From contig NZ_JANUGU010000002.1 in assembly GCF_024753145.1 (NCBI RefSeq), positions 496,001 through 560,000 of the forward strand: 64,000 bases of DNA, written 5' to 3'. The notes beneath the pieces were generated by a model. It was given only the letters and a program-made list of their open reading frames with translations. It searched no databases and was not told the DNA's origin. This DNA is from Massilia terrae (GTDB lineage: Bacteria; Pseudomonadota; Gammaproteobacteria; Burkholderiales; Burkholderiaceae_D). Below, piece by piece: positions 38,194-46,147 of this stretch; position 1 is the stretch's first letter, and the number at the start of each line of letters is the position of its first letter. A program made the translations under genes and the position numbers.

Positions 38194-40272
38194 ATGCTGG
38201 CAGCTTTCACCATCCGCCCGCGACACGTGCGCAGCAGCGCGCTACTGGCAGCGCTGTGCCTGGCGGTGACCCTCGCCTGCGCCCAGCCGGGGGCCTCGCT
38301 GACCGAGCGGCTGGCCGAGCTGCGCGAGCCGATCCGCTTCGTGCCCGAACGCGCCGTGCCGATGCTGGTCGCCCTGCAGGGTGAGCTGGGCAAGGCCGAC
38401 CTCAGCGACCGCGCCGAATACCTGGCCTTGCTCGCGAACGGCTACATCGGCTTGGGCAAGCCGGACGAGGCCGACACCCTGTGCGACCAGCTGATCGCCC
38501 TCGGCCGCGAACACAATCTGGACGTCGCCACCGCCAAGGGCATGCTCATCAAGGGCTATGTCCTGTTCACGCGCAACCAGCTGTCCGAAGCCCACCAGGC
38601 GATCTGGGAAGCGGAGAAGCTCGCGGCCCAGACCGACGACGCCGAACTGAAGCTGCGCACGATGGTCTCGTCGGGCGAATCGTTCAGCGAGGAAGGCAAC
38701 TTCCCGCGCGCGCTGGAAAAGCTGCAGGCCGCGGCCTCGCTCGCGCGCCAGAACGACGTCGCGTTCCAGGTCACGATCGCGCTGAATGCGCTGGCGGTCC
38801 TGTACGACAGGATGCGCGAGTACGACAAGGGCTTCGCGGCGCTGGAAGAAGCAGCGCCATGGGCCAGCAGGGGCCAGTCGCCGGGACGCATTGCGGTGCT
38901 CAAGCAGAGCGAATACATCCTGTCCATGCACTCGGGCCAGCCGCGCCGCGCACGCGAGGCGCTGCTGGCGGCGCTCGGCGCGCAGCGCCGCATCGGCGCC
39001 AATGCCGACGTCGCGCGCACCCTGGTCAACCTGTCCGACAGCTACCTGAAGCTGGGCGACTTCGCCACCGCGCTCTCGTACGCCAACCAGGCCCACGAGG
39101 CCAGCCGCCTGCTGAAGGACCGCCAGCCGATGACGGTGGCGCAGGTCAACCAGGGCGAGGCCCTGATCGGCATGGGCCGGCTGGCCGAGGGCAAGCGCAC
39201 CGTCGAGGATGCGATCCGCCAGATCGAGCGCACCGGCGACAAGCCGGTGATGCAGCAGGTGCTGGCCGAGTATGGCGAGTTGCTGGAAAAGGCCGGCGAC
39301 TTCGCCGGCGCGGTCACCGCCTACCACCGCGAACGGGACCTGTCCAACCAGCTGTTCGAGGAACGCCGCCACAAGCTCACGCTGGAACTGCAGACCAAAT
39401 ACGAGACCGACAAGAAGCAGCAGCAGATCGAGCTGCTGCGCCGCGAGAACCAGGTGAAATCGACGGAGCTGAGCAACCGGCGGCTGCAGCAGCGCGTGTG
39501 GTGGTTGCTGGCGGTGGTGTTCGCGCTGTCCTCGGTGATCGTCACCATCCTGTACCGCAAGGTGCGCAGCGCGAACGTCAAGCTGGAGGAAAAGAACCTC
39601 GAGCTGAAGGCGCAGAGCGTGCGCGACCCGCTCACCGGCCTGTACAACCGGCGCCACTTCCAGGAATACATGCGCAACTTCCAGCCCACCGAAAAGCGCG
39701 GCGCCGGCACGTCGGGCGAGGACGTGGTGGGTGCGCTGTTCCTGCTCGACGTCGACCACTTCAAGCACATCAACGACACCTGCGGCCACGCGGCCGGCGA
39801 TGCGGTGCTCAAGCGGATCGCGACCTGCATGCACGAGATCCTGCGCGGCACCGACATGATCGTGCGCTGGGGCGGCGAGGAATTCCTGGCCTTCCTGCCG
39901 GCGATCCCGCGCAGCGGCCTGGACGAAATCGCGCGGCGCCTGCTGGTGGGGATTTCCTCAGCCGTGATCGAACACCAGGGCAAGACGCTGTCGGCCAACG
40001 TATCGATCGGCTTCGCGCCATATCCGATCGCGTCGCCGGGACAGGAGCCGCTGACCTGGGAGCGCGCGGTGAACCTGGTCGACATGGCGCTCTACCTGGC
40101 CAAGGGCCACGGCCGCAACCGCGCCTACGGCGTGCGCAGCCTGTCCAGCTTCGAACAGACCACGCTGGACGATGTCGAGCGCGACCTCGAACACGCCTGG
40201 CGCGACGGGCATGTCGACCTGTCGATCGTGCTGGGCGGCGGGTGGCCGGAGTTGCGGGCTACTGGCAGCTAA
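38194..40272 (+). CDS. TPR-containing diguanylate cyclase (GGDEF), membrane-anchored
   Basis: The 692-residue protein has a signal sequence ending near ACAQPG. Residues ~30-400 are helical TPR-like repeats expected in the periplasm, with a coiled-coil stretch around 390-430 (RHKLTLELQTKYETDKKQQ). One membrane helix follows at ~433-455, then a short linker and a cytoplasmic GGDEF domain. The active-site loop is GGEEF at 560-564, and RGTD at 551-554, five residues upstream, is an intact inhibitory I-site. DPLTGLYNRRHF begins the domain. It should make cyclic di-GMP in response to a periplasmic cue sensed by the TPRs, with product inhibition. No EAL domain is present. A palindromic repeat follows. 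Confidence 0.93.
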   Translation: MLAAFTIRPRHVRSSALLAALCLAVTLACAQPGASLTERLAELREPIRFVPERAVPMLVALQGELGKADLSDRAEYLALLANGYIGLGKPDEADTLCDQLIALGREHNLDVATAKGMLIKGYVLFTRNQLSEAHQAIWEAEKLAAQTDDAELKLRTMVSSGESFSEEGNFPRALEKLQAAASLARQNDVAFQVTIALNALAVLYDRMREYDKGFAALEEAAPWASRGQSPGRIAVLKQSEYILSMHSGQPRRAREALLAALGAQRRIGANADVARTLVNLSDSYLKLGDFATALSYANQAHEASRLLKDRQPMTVAQVNQGEALIGMGRLAEGKRTVEDAIRQIERTGDKPVMQQVLAEYGELLEKAGDFAGAVTAYHRERDLSNQLFEERRHKLTLELQTKYETDKKQQQIELLRRENQVKSTELSNRRLQQRVWWLLAVVFALSSVIVTILYRKVRSANVKLEEKNLELKAQSVRDPLTGLYNRRHFQEYMRNFQPTEKRGAGTSGEDVVGALFLLDVDHFKHINDTCGHAAGDAVLKRIATCMHEILRGTDMIVRWGGEEFLAFLPAIPRSGLDEIARRLLVGISSAVIEHQGKTLSANVSIGFAPYPIASPGQEPLTWERAVNLVDMALYLAKGHGRNRAYGVRSLSSFEQTTLDDVERDLEHAWRDGHVDLSIVLGGGWPELRATGS

Positions 40273-40290
40273 CTCCAGTTTCATGCGGAT

Positions 40291-40378
40291 CGTCGTTCCC
40301 GCGCAGGCGGGAACCCCATTTTCGTTTCGCGTAACCAGTACGCACGCACATGGGATCCCCGCGTTCGCGAGGATGACG
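40291..40378. repeat. palindromic intergenic repeat pair, type B
   Basis: The left unit is CGTTCCCGC-gca-GGCGGGAAC. The right unit is a decayed mirror copy (ATCCCCGCGTTCGCGAGGAT). It lies between the convergent diguanylate cyclase and lipoprotein genes. Related copies are at 54395 and 62317. Confidence 0.8.
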
Positions 40379-40409
40379 TTCGCTCCAAATCTGGCGAAAC
40401 CGACTCCTC

Positions 40410-40694
40410 CTACTTGGCGGCGTCCTGGATCTTCTCACCCGCCTGTTCGACCTTCTTGCCCACCTCCGCAGTCGCCTCCTTGATCTGGTCTTGCGCCTGG
40501 CCGGCCGACTGCTGCAGCGATTTCGCCGCCTCGCTGGCCTTGTCGATCGGTTCGTGCAGCTGCGCCGCCACCTTCTCGCCGGCGTCGTCCACCGCCTTGC
40601 CCGCGCGCTGCGCCGGCCCCATGTCCTCGGCGTGCTTGCTGCACGCGGCAATCAGCAAAGCGGCCAGCACGACGGCCATCGGTTTCACCTGCAT
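40410..40694 (-). CDS. small Ala-rich lipoprotein with amphipathic helices
   Basis: This encodes 94 residues from the ATG at 40694 (AGGAG upstream). A type II signal sequence has lipobox LIAAC. The mature part is one long Ala/Lys/Glu/Gln-rich amphipathic helix with roughly 11-residue periodicity (AQDQIKEATAEVGKKVEQAG), like small helical envelope lipoproteins or LEA-like proteins. It may bind the inner face of the outer membrane or peptidoglycan. It is divergent from the M29-like peptidase gene with about 105 bases between. No function can be named. Confidence 0.78.
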   Translation of the reverse strand: MQVKPMAVVLAALLIAACSKHAEDMGPAQRAGKAVDDAGEKVAAQLHEPIDKASEAAKSLQQSAGQAQDQIKEATAEVGKKVEQAGEKIQDAAK

Positions 40695-40799
40695 CTGCGT
40701 CTCCTGTGGTTGAGCTGTCGCTAGCATACACGCGCGCCGCCGCTGCAGGAAGCCCGGCGGGCGCGACGTATAATGTCAGGTCACCTCTCCAGCCAAGCC

Positions 40800-41852
40800 A
40801 TGAGTTCCACCGATCTCCCGCCCTCCCCCGACCTGTCCGCCGCCGCGGTCGACGCCGCACAGGCGCACTTGCGCGACATCCTGCACATCGCGGTCGAACA
40901 CGCTGCGCCGCATGCCGCGCTGGTGGTGCACGATACCCGCACCGGGCTGGCGCGCGCGCTCACCGAGGGCTACCGCCGCAACCTGCCCGATGCCGCCTTC
41001 CTCGATTTCGACAGCGTCGCGCCCGATGAGGTGCTGGCCGCGTTCAAGCGCATGGCGGCGGGCGACCTGGTGGTGCTGGTCCAGTCGACCAACTTCCGGC
41101 TCGAAGCCTTCCGCATCCGGGTCGAGCTGTTCAAGCTGGGCCTGAAGGTGATCGAACACGTGCACCTGTCGCGCATGCCCGGCGCCCAGGCCAGCCATTA
41201 CATCGAGGCGCTGGCCTACGATCCGGCCTACTTCCGCGGCGTCGGCCGCGCGCTCAAGGCGCGCATCGATGCCGCACCCGGCGCACGAGTGGTCGGCGAT
41301 GGCGCCGAGCTGGTATTCGCATCGCGGCTGGAACCGGCCAAGCTGAACGTGGGCGACTACAGCGGCATGCACAATGTCGGCGGCCAGTTCCCGATCGGCG
41401 AAGTGTTCACCGAGGCGCTCGACCTGGAAGCCGTGCACGGGCAAGTGCGGGTGCACGTGTTCGGCGATACCTCGTACCGCTCGAACCGCCCGCAGCATCC
41501 GATCACGCTGGTGGTGGAGCGCGGGCGCGTGGTCGAGGCCATCGATTCCACGCCGGAGTTCGACGAAGTCCTGGCCAACATCCGGCGCGACGAAGGCGAA
41601 GTCTGGATCCGCGAACTGGGCTTCGGCCTGAACCGCGCCTTCACGCGCGAGCGCCGCGTCGACGACATCGGCACCTACGAGCGCATGTGCGGCATCCACC
41701 TGTCGCTCGGCGCCAAGCACGGCGTGTACCCCAAGCCGGGCTTTAAGCGCAAGGACGCGCGCTACCACATCGACGTGTTCGCGGTGACCGATGCGGTCTA
41801 CCTCGGCGACGAGCGCGTCTACGAAAACGGGGCCTGGACCGCCGGCGCCTGA
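40800..41852 (+). CDS. M29-like metallopeptidase family protein
   Basis: This encodes 350 residues from the ATG at 40800. The second half has features of the M29 aminopeptidase T family: GQFPIGEVFTEALDL near 197-211 (the GEVFT metal-ligand motif), ELGFGLNRAF near 278-287, and a C-terminal HIDVFAVTDAVYLGDERVYENG segment with a His/Asp pair. The first half is a helical and beta domain without clear motifs. No signal peptide, so cytoplasmic. It would be a divalent-metal aminopeptidase if active, but sequence is divergent from characterised M29 enzymes. It is followed after 15 bases by an Lgt-like membrane protein gene, which suggests a shared pathway. Confidence 0.6.
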   Translation: MSSTDLPPSPDLSAAAVDAAQAHLRDILHIAVEHAAPHAALVVHDTRTGLARALTEGYRRNLPDAAFLDFDSVAPDEVLAAFKRMAAGDLVVLVQSTNFRLEAFRIRVELFKLGLKVIEHVHLSRMPGAQASHYIEALAYDPAYFRGVGRALKARIDAAPGARVVGDGAELVFASRLEPAKLNVGDYSGMHNVGGQFPIGEVFTEALDLEAVHGQVRVHVFGDTSYRSNRPQHPITLVVERGRVVEAIDSTPEFDEVLANIRRDEGEVWIRELGFGLNRAFTRERRVDDIGTYERMCGIHLSLGAKHGVYPKPGFKRKDARYHIDVFAVTDAVYLGDERVYENGAWTAGA

Positions 41853-41867
41853 ACCGCGAGAGAGCGC

Positions 41868-42767
41868 ATGCAATCCTATCCCTACGTGAGCGACATCATC
41901 GCCGCCCTGACCGGCTACCGGCTGCCGCTGCCGTTCGCGACCTTCGGCCTGCTGGTCGGCATCGCCGCGCTGGCGGCGGCGGCCCGCTTCGGCGCGGAAC
42001 TGCGGCGCCTGCACCAGGATGGCCTCGTCGGCACGGTGCGCAAAGGCGCGGCCCAAGTCGCGCCGCAGGAGATCGTCAGCGACATGGTGATCGTCGTGAT
42101 GATCCTCGGCGTGATCGGCGCGCGCCTGTTCCACATCCTCGAACACACCGGCGAATTCATGGCCGATCCGGCGGCCATGATCTTCAACCGCTCCGGCCTG
42201 TCGGTGTTCGGCGGCCTGATCTTCGGCACGCTGGGCGGCATCCTGTTCGTGCGCCGCTACAAGCTGCCGCCACGGCCGCTGCTCGACGCCGTCGCGCCGG
42301 CCCTGATGCTGGGCTACGCCATCGGCCGCATCGGCTGCCAGGTTGCGGGCGACGGCGACTGGGGCATCGCGGCCAACCTGGCCTTGAAGCCGGCGTGGCT
42401 GCCGGCGTGGCTGTGGGCGCAGACCTATGACAACAACATCTTCGGCGCGGTCATCGCCGCGCCGGGCGTGTATCCGACGCCAATGTACGAGACCATCATG
42501 GCGAGCGCCTGCTTCGCGCTGCTGTGGATGCTGCGCCGGCATCCCTTCCAGGCCGGCTGGCTGTTCTCGCTGTACCTGCTGCTGGCCGGCGCCGAGCGCC
42601 TGCTGATCGAGCAGATCCGCGTGAATCCCGTGCTGCAGGTCGGCTTCATCCACGGCACCCAGGCCGAGATGATCGCCGTCGCCCTCATCGCCGCCGGCGC
42701 CGCCGGGCTGGCGCTGCTGACCCGCCGCAGCGGCCCCGCGCAGCTTCGCGGCGCCACCCGCGTCTAG
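41868..42767 (+). CDS. Lgt-family membrane protein lacking canonical Lgt residues
   Basis: The 299-residue protein has about seven membrane helices, and its overall pattern resembles prolipoprotein diacylglyceryl transferase. The Lgt signature GRIGNF..GE appears as GRIGCQVAGDGDWG from 153, so Arg154 is kept but the Asn is replaced by Cys. The HGG motif carrying the essential His of E. coli Lgt (His103) appears as FGG in GLSVFGGLIFG. It therefore probably is not the housekeeping Lgt. A transferase acting on another acceptor or lipid is one possibility. It lies in an operon with the M29-like peptidase, and its 3' end overlaps that of the convergent membrane protein gene by four bases. Confidence 0.68.
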   Translation: MQSYPYVSDIIAALTGYRLPLPFATFGLLVGIAALAAAARFGAELRRLHQDGLVGTVRKGAAQVAPQEIVSDMVIVVMILGVIGARLFHILEHTGEFMADPAAMIFNRSGLSVFGGLIFGTLGGILFVRRYKLPPRPLLDAVAPALMLGYAIGRIGCQVAGDGDWGIAANLALKPAWLPAWLWAQTYDNNIFGAVIAAPGVYPTPMYETIMASACFALLWMLRRHPFQAGWLFSLYLLLAGAERLLIEQIRVNPVLQVGFIHGTQAEMIAVALIAAGAAGLALLTRRSGPAQLRGATRV

Positions 42768-43336
42768 CGGAGCCGGTATTCGCGGTCGAGCGAGGCAAGC
42801 ACCACCAGCAGCGTCATGATCGGCGGCGCCGAGAATATCCATGCCGAGACCACGAACTGGAGCAGGTTGACCGGGCGTCCAAGGAGAATCAGCCATCCGG
42901 CGGCGCCGGCGAGCGTGACGATGGATGACATCATGAAGTGGGCCCGGCAGGCCGGAACCCTGGCCCATGGGATCAGGTACACCAGAATCGCGAGCAGCCC
43001 GAGCGACAGCACCGAACCGCTGGAGCCAAGCCTGGCGGTCATCATGCCTAGTCCGAGCAGCGCCAGGTAAGAAGCGGCATCGAGTGCATGCGCTTGCCAT
43101 CGCGGCCGGGCGATGCGGGCGCGGTTCGCGGCATGCCCGGCAGTCCAGTGCAGGCTGGCGCGGTACATGGCGAGCCCCGTCAAGACCAGCCCGGGAAGTC
43201 CAAGCAAGAGGTGCAGCTTCCACGATCCGCCGGCCTGCATCGCCCAGCGCTGCCCCAGCACCACGCCGAAGCCCGCAAAGAACAGCGAGGGAAAAATGCT
43301 GCTGGCCGCAAAGCGCCTGGTTTTGTCGTCGAACAT
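42764..43336 (-). CDS. membrane protein of unknown function
   Basis: This encodes 190 residues from the ATG at 43336 (GGGGAG upstream). An alternative ATG nine codons earlier would place this ribosome site inside the gene. There are about five hydrophobic helices with short polar loops and a charged C terminus (DREYRLR). I do not recognise a family. It converges on the Lgt-like gene with a four-base overlap of the 3' ends and is divergent from the TadG-like gene. Confidence 0.65.
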   Translation of the reverse strand: MFDDKTRRFAASSIFPSLFFAGFGVVLGQRWAMQAGGSWKLHLLLGLPGLVLTGLAMYRASLHWTAGHAANRARIARPRWQAHALDAASYLALLGLGMMTARLGSSGSVLSLGLLAILVYLIPWARVPACRAHFMMSSIVTLAGAAGWLILLGRPVNLLQFVVSAWIFSAPPIMTLLVVLASLDREYRLR

Positions 43337-43515
43337 CGCCGTCTCCCCATTGCTCGGACGCAAAAAATTTCCTTACCCGGACTGTGTCGGAGCGCACGCT
43401 TGCGAGCAAGCTGATCGGGCTCGGCATTTGAGAAGGATCAAACCACACTCCCCTCAGCCGACTACGATTCCTAACTGCAAGAGTTCTCTCGGAAACTCAG
43501 CAGGAGGGTGCGCCA

Positions 43516-44937
43516 ATGCGTATGCGGGCAGCAAACCGAAAGAGCGGATCACAGGATGGCGCAATCGCTGTGATGGCAGCATTTGTGATCGTGATCATGA
43601 TTGCCATGTTCGGCATGGCGCTCGACCTGAGCCGGACCTACAACCGGAAAGTCGAGCTGCAAAGCGTGGCCGACGCTGCTGCGCTCGCCGCCGCGAACGC
43701 GCTGGACGGCACCACGGCCGGTATCGACAAGGCCGCCACCGCCGCTGCCGATACCGCCGCCGGCTTCGGCTATTCCTACAACAACGGCAGCGTCACGTGG
43801 TCGAGTTCGGCACTGACCTTCGGCACGGCCTTGAACGGCGGCTCGGCTGGCTGGATGGATCCGAGCGCGGCAAAGGTCAATGCGGCAACTGTCTTTTTCG
43901 CGCGCGTGGATACATCGAAGCTCGATGCCAGCCTTGGCGAAGTCAGCAATGTGCTGATCCCCATTTTGCCGAACGCCCCGACCAGAACAAACGTCTACGC
44001 GGCAGCGGTGGCGGGCAGGGATTCGCTGAACGTCCTGCCCTTCGCGATCTGCGCCAACTCGAATACCAGGGCCGCCTCGCTTGCTTCCGGTGAACTGGTC
44101 GAATATGGCTTCAGGCGCGGGGTCGACTACAACCTGATGAACCTGAATCCGGGCGGGCAGACCCCTGAAAACTTTTTGGTGAATCCGATTGCGCCGGCCG
44201 GTACGGTGGGTGTCTCCATGATGGGCAGGATGGACGTCGTCTCGCCTTTTATCTGCACGGGCAGGATGGCGATTCCAACCCTGCTGGGCGGCCAGATCAC
44301 GGTTGAACGGTCATTCCCGATCGCCTCGCTATACCAGATGTTCAATTCCCGGTTTGGGAGCTACACCTCGCCATGCACGGCCAACTCGGCGCCGGCCGAT
44401 CCGAATACCCGCAGCTTCGACCTGAGCAACGCGACGTGGATGAAGAACAAGCCCGACCATCAATATGCGAATCCGCTGTCCTCGCCGGACCCTTTGCTGA
44501 CCGTCGCGGAAAAACAGACCACCGGCATGGCGGGGACCGTCTACGGCCCCTTGTGGTCGTATGCGAAAGCGGCACGGTATGCCTCTTACCTGGCAAACAG
44601 CGGCGTGGAACCTTCGTCGGGCTATGCAACCTTCGCCACTTCGGACTGGGCCACGATATACAACCCGGGAGCCCCCGTCGCCCAATCGTATCCAGGCACC
44701 ACGCCCTACCAGACTACCGGCGGCGTGACGGCATACAAAACCTTCCGCAATACCCGCGTGCTGCGCATTGCGCTGCTGCAGTGCCCGGTGGCGGCAGGGT
44801 CGAAAGTGGCGGCGACCGTCCTGGGGATCGGCAAATTCTTCATGACGGTGCCGGCGACGCCGTCGGCCTTGAACGGAGAATTTGCGGGGCTGGACACCGA
44901 GCTGGCAAGCGGCGGGAATGCGAGGCTATACCAATGA
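43516..44937 (+). CDS. TadG-like protein (Tad/Flp pilus-associated)
   Basis: The 473-residue protein has a strong AGGAGG ribosome site. The N terminus fits the TadG pattern: a short basic stretch (RKSGSQDGAIAVMAA) followed by one membrane helix (FVIVIMIAMFGMAL) and then the typical DLSRTYNRKVELQSVADAAALAAANAL. The rest is a secreted Gly/Ser/Asn-rich domain with several Cys residues. I see no vWA metal-ion site, so it is a short TadG form. It is the first gene of a three-gene set with two TadE-like genes; its stop overlaps the next start (ATGA). No Tad ATPase, secretin or prepilin peptidase is in the window. Confidence 0.82.
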   Translation: MRMRAANRKSGSQDGAIAVMAAFVIVIMIAMFGMALDLSRTYNRKVELQSVADAAALAAANALDGTTAGIDKAATAAADTAAGFGYSYNNGSVTWSSSALTFGTALNGGSAGWMDPSAAKVNAATVFFARVDTSKLDASLGEVSNVLIPILPNAPTRTNVYAAAVAGRDSLNVLPFAICANSNTRAASLASGELVEYGFRRGVDYNLMNLNPGGQTPENFLVNPIAPAGTVGVSMMGRMDVVSPFICTGRMAIPTLLGGQITVERSFPIASLYQMFNSRFGSYTSPCTANSAPADPNTRSFDLSNATWMKNKPDHQYANPLSSPDPLLTVAEKQTTGMAGTVYGPLWSYAKAARYASYLANSGVEPSSGYATFATSDWATIYNPGAPVAQSYPGTTPYQTTGGVTAYKTFRNTRVLRIALLQCPVAAGSKVAATVLGIGKFFMTVPATPSALNGEFAGLDTELASGGNARLYQ

Positions 44938-45428
44938 AACGCACACTCAACAGGATGAAGTCGCGGCTTCAACGTGGATCCGTTGCGGTCGAGGCGGCGC
45001 TCGTGTTCAGCTTCCTCGCGGCGTTTTTCCTCATGCCGTCCATCTTCATGTCTTTTTATTTTTTCGAATATTCGACTGCGCAAAAAGCGGTGCACGACGC
45101 CGGGCTTTATCTGGCCACCGCACCAAAACTGGAAATGACGACGGTGGGTCCCGATGGCGGACCGGCTGCGCTCACCTTGGCAAAAACGATCATCGCCAGG
45201 GAAATGGTCGGACTCAGCTCGGGCGGCATCCCCATTGATCCAAGTATTGTTTGCGCGTATCAGCAAACCCCGACCAGTGTCGCGTGGAAGCAATGCACGA
45301 CCACGAACAACCAGCCCTTGATCCAGCTCGCCGTGTCGGTAGACATGAATTTCGTGGACCCGCTGACCGGCAGCGACAGCGGCTGGGTGATTTCAGCTTA
45401 TGCGCCGGTGCGCTATGTGGGGAACTAA
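44934..45428 (+). CDS. TadE-like minor pseudopilin (1)
   Basis: The 164-residue protein starts in the ATGA overlap with the TadG-like gene. The TadE pattern is clear: a basic start (MKRTLNRMKSRLQ), then GSVAVEAALVFSFLAAFFL with the conserved Glu in the first part of the hydrophobic helix, the feature used for prepilin-type processing and assembly. The exported part (about 50-164) has a Cys pair and no known motif. It probably forms, with the next gene product, a heteromeric minor pilin complex of a Tad system encoded elsewhere. Its AT content looks higher than that of flanking genes. Confidence 0.82.
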   Translation: MKRTLNRMKSRLQRGSVAVEAALVFSFLAAFFLMPSIFMSFYFFEYSTAQKAVHDAGLYLATAPKLEMTTVGPDGGPAALTLAKTIIAREMVGLSSGGIPIDPSIVCAYQQTPTSVAWKQCTTTNNQPLIQLAVSVDMNFVDPLTGSDSGWVISAYAPVRYVGN

Positions 45429-45429
45429 G

Positions 45430-46020
45430 ATGAAACGGCTCACCGGACGGAGATCGCGAAAAGCCCAGGCCGGCGTCGCGGCGGTTGAATTCTCGCTGGT
45501 TGCGATCTCATTCTTTTTCTTCGTTTTTGCGACGCTTGAATTGGCACGGGCGGAGTTCTTGCTGAATACCCTGAGAGAGGTCACACGGCGTGCTGCCGCT
45601 GCAGCCTCCAACGTTAGCTTCAACAATGCCACCGCGCTGCAAAACGTACAGGCGGACGCCGTGTTTCGCACATCATCCGGGCCGCTGGTATTGGGCGACC
45701 CGGTCACCGCCGCCAACGTGAAGATCGACTATTTGTCGGTCTCGCAAGGTACGCTGGCCCTGAATCACGTGACCGCATTGCCGTCCTGTCCCGCAAAAAA
45801 TCACCTGAACTGCGTCACCGATCCCTACGCCGATAACTGCATCCGCTTTGTCAGGGCGCGGGTGTGCGCATCGATGGACAGCAGCGGAAATTGCGAACCG
45901 CTGTCCTACCAGATGCTGTTCCCCTTGCTTGATCTGTCGGGAATGCAGATCCCGCCCGCCGAGACGATCGTGCCCGCCGGCAGCCTCGGCTACACGCTCG
46001 GATCGATGCCCTGCCCGTGA
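45430..46020 (+). CDS. TadE-like minor pseudopilin (2)
   Basis: This encodes 196 residues from the ATG at 45430, one base after the previous stop codon. The N terminus is a basic stretch, then AGVAAVEFSLVAISFFFFVFATLELARAEF: a TadE-type helix with the conserved Glu. The exported domain has six Cys residues, suggesting disulfides. It would be inserted in the inner membrane and processed or assembled with the TadG/TadE partners. Use of A/T-ending codons around 45500-45560 contrasts with the very GC-rich neighbours. The gene is followed by an AT-rich intergenic region with a palindrome at 46056. Confidence 0.8.
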   Translation: MKRLTGRRSRKAQAGVAAVEFSLVAISFFFFVFATLELARAEFLLNTLREVTRRAAAAASNVSFNNATALQNVQADAVFRTSSGPLVLGDPVTAANVKIDYLSVSQGTLALNHVTALPSCPAKNHLNCVTDPYADNCIRFVRARVCASMDSSGNCEPLSYQMLFPLLDLSGMQIPPAETIVPAGSLGYTLGSMPCP

Positions 46021-46055
46021 GGATTGTCGGCTTTTAGCTACATACATATGCATCA

Positions 46056-46073
46056 TGTAACAGCCCTGTTACA
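46056..46073. promoter_or_regulatory. perfect palindrome TGTAACAG-CC-CTGTTACA, candidate operator
   Basis: An 8-bp inverted repeat with a 2-base centre lies in the 127-base gap before the first M1 peptidase gene, 75 bases from its ATG. There is no T-run on either side, so an operator is more likely than a terminator. The regulator is unknown. Confidence 0.5.
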
Positions 46074-46147
46074 AATCAAACGATCACTTACAGATGAGCC
46101 AGGGCTAGAATATTTTCCCTAAATTAACTACAACATGTGGGGAAAAC

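Noticed and set aside
40776..43448. Long minus-strand open frame opposite the M29-like and Lgt-like genes
   Set aside because: Antisense composition artefact; the plus-strand proteins show family motifs and proper ribosome sites.
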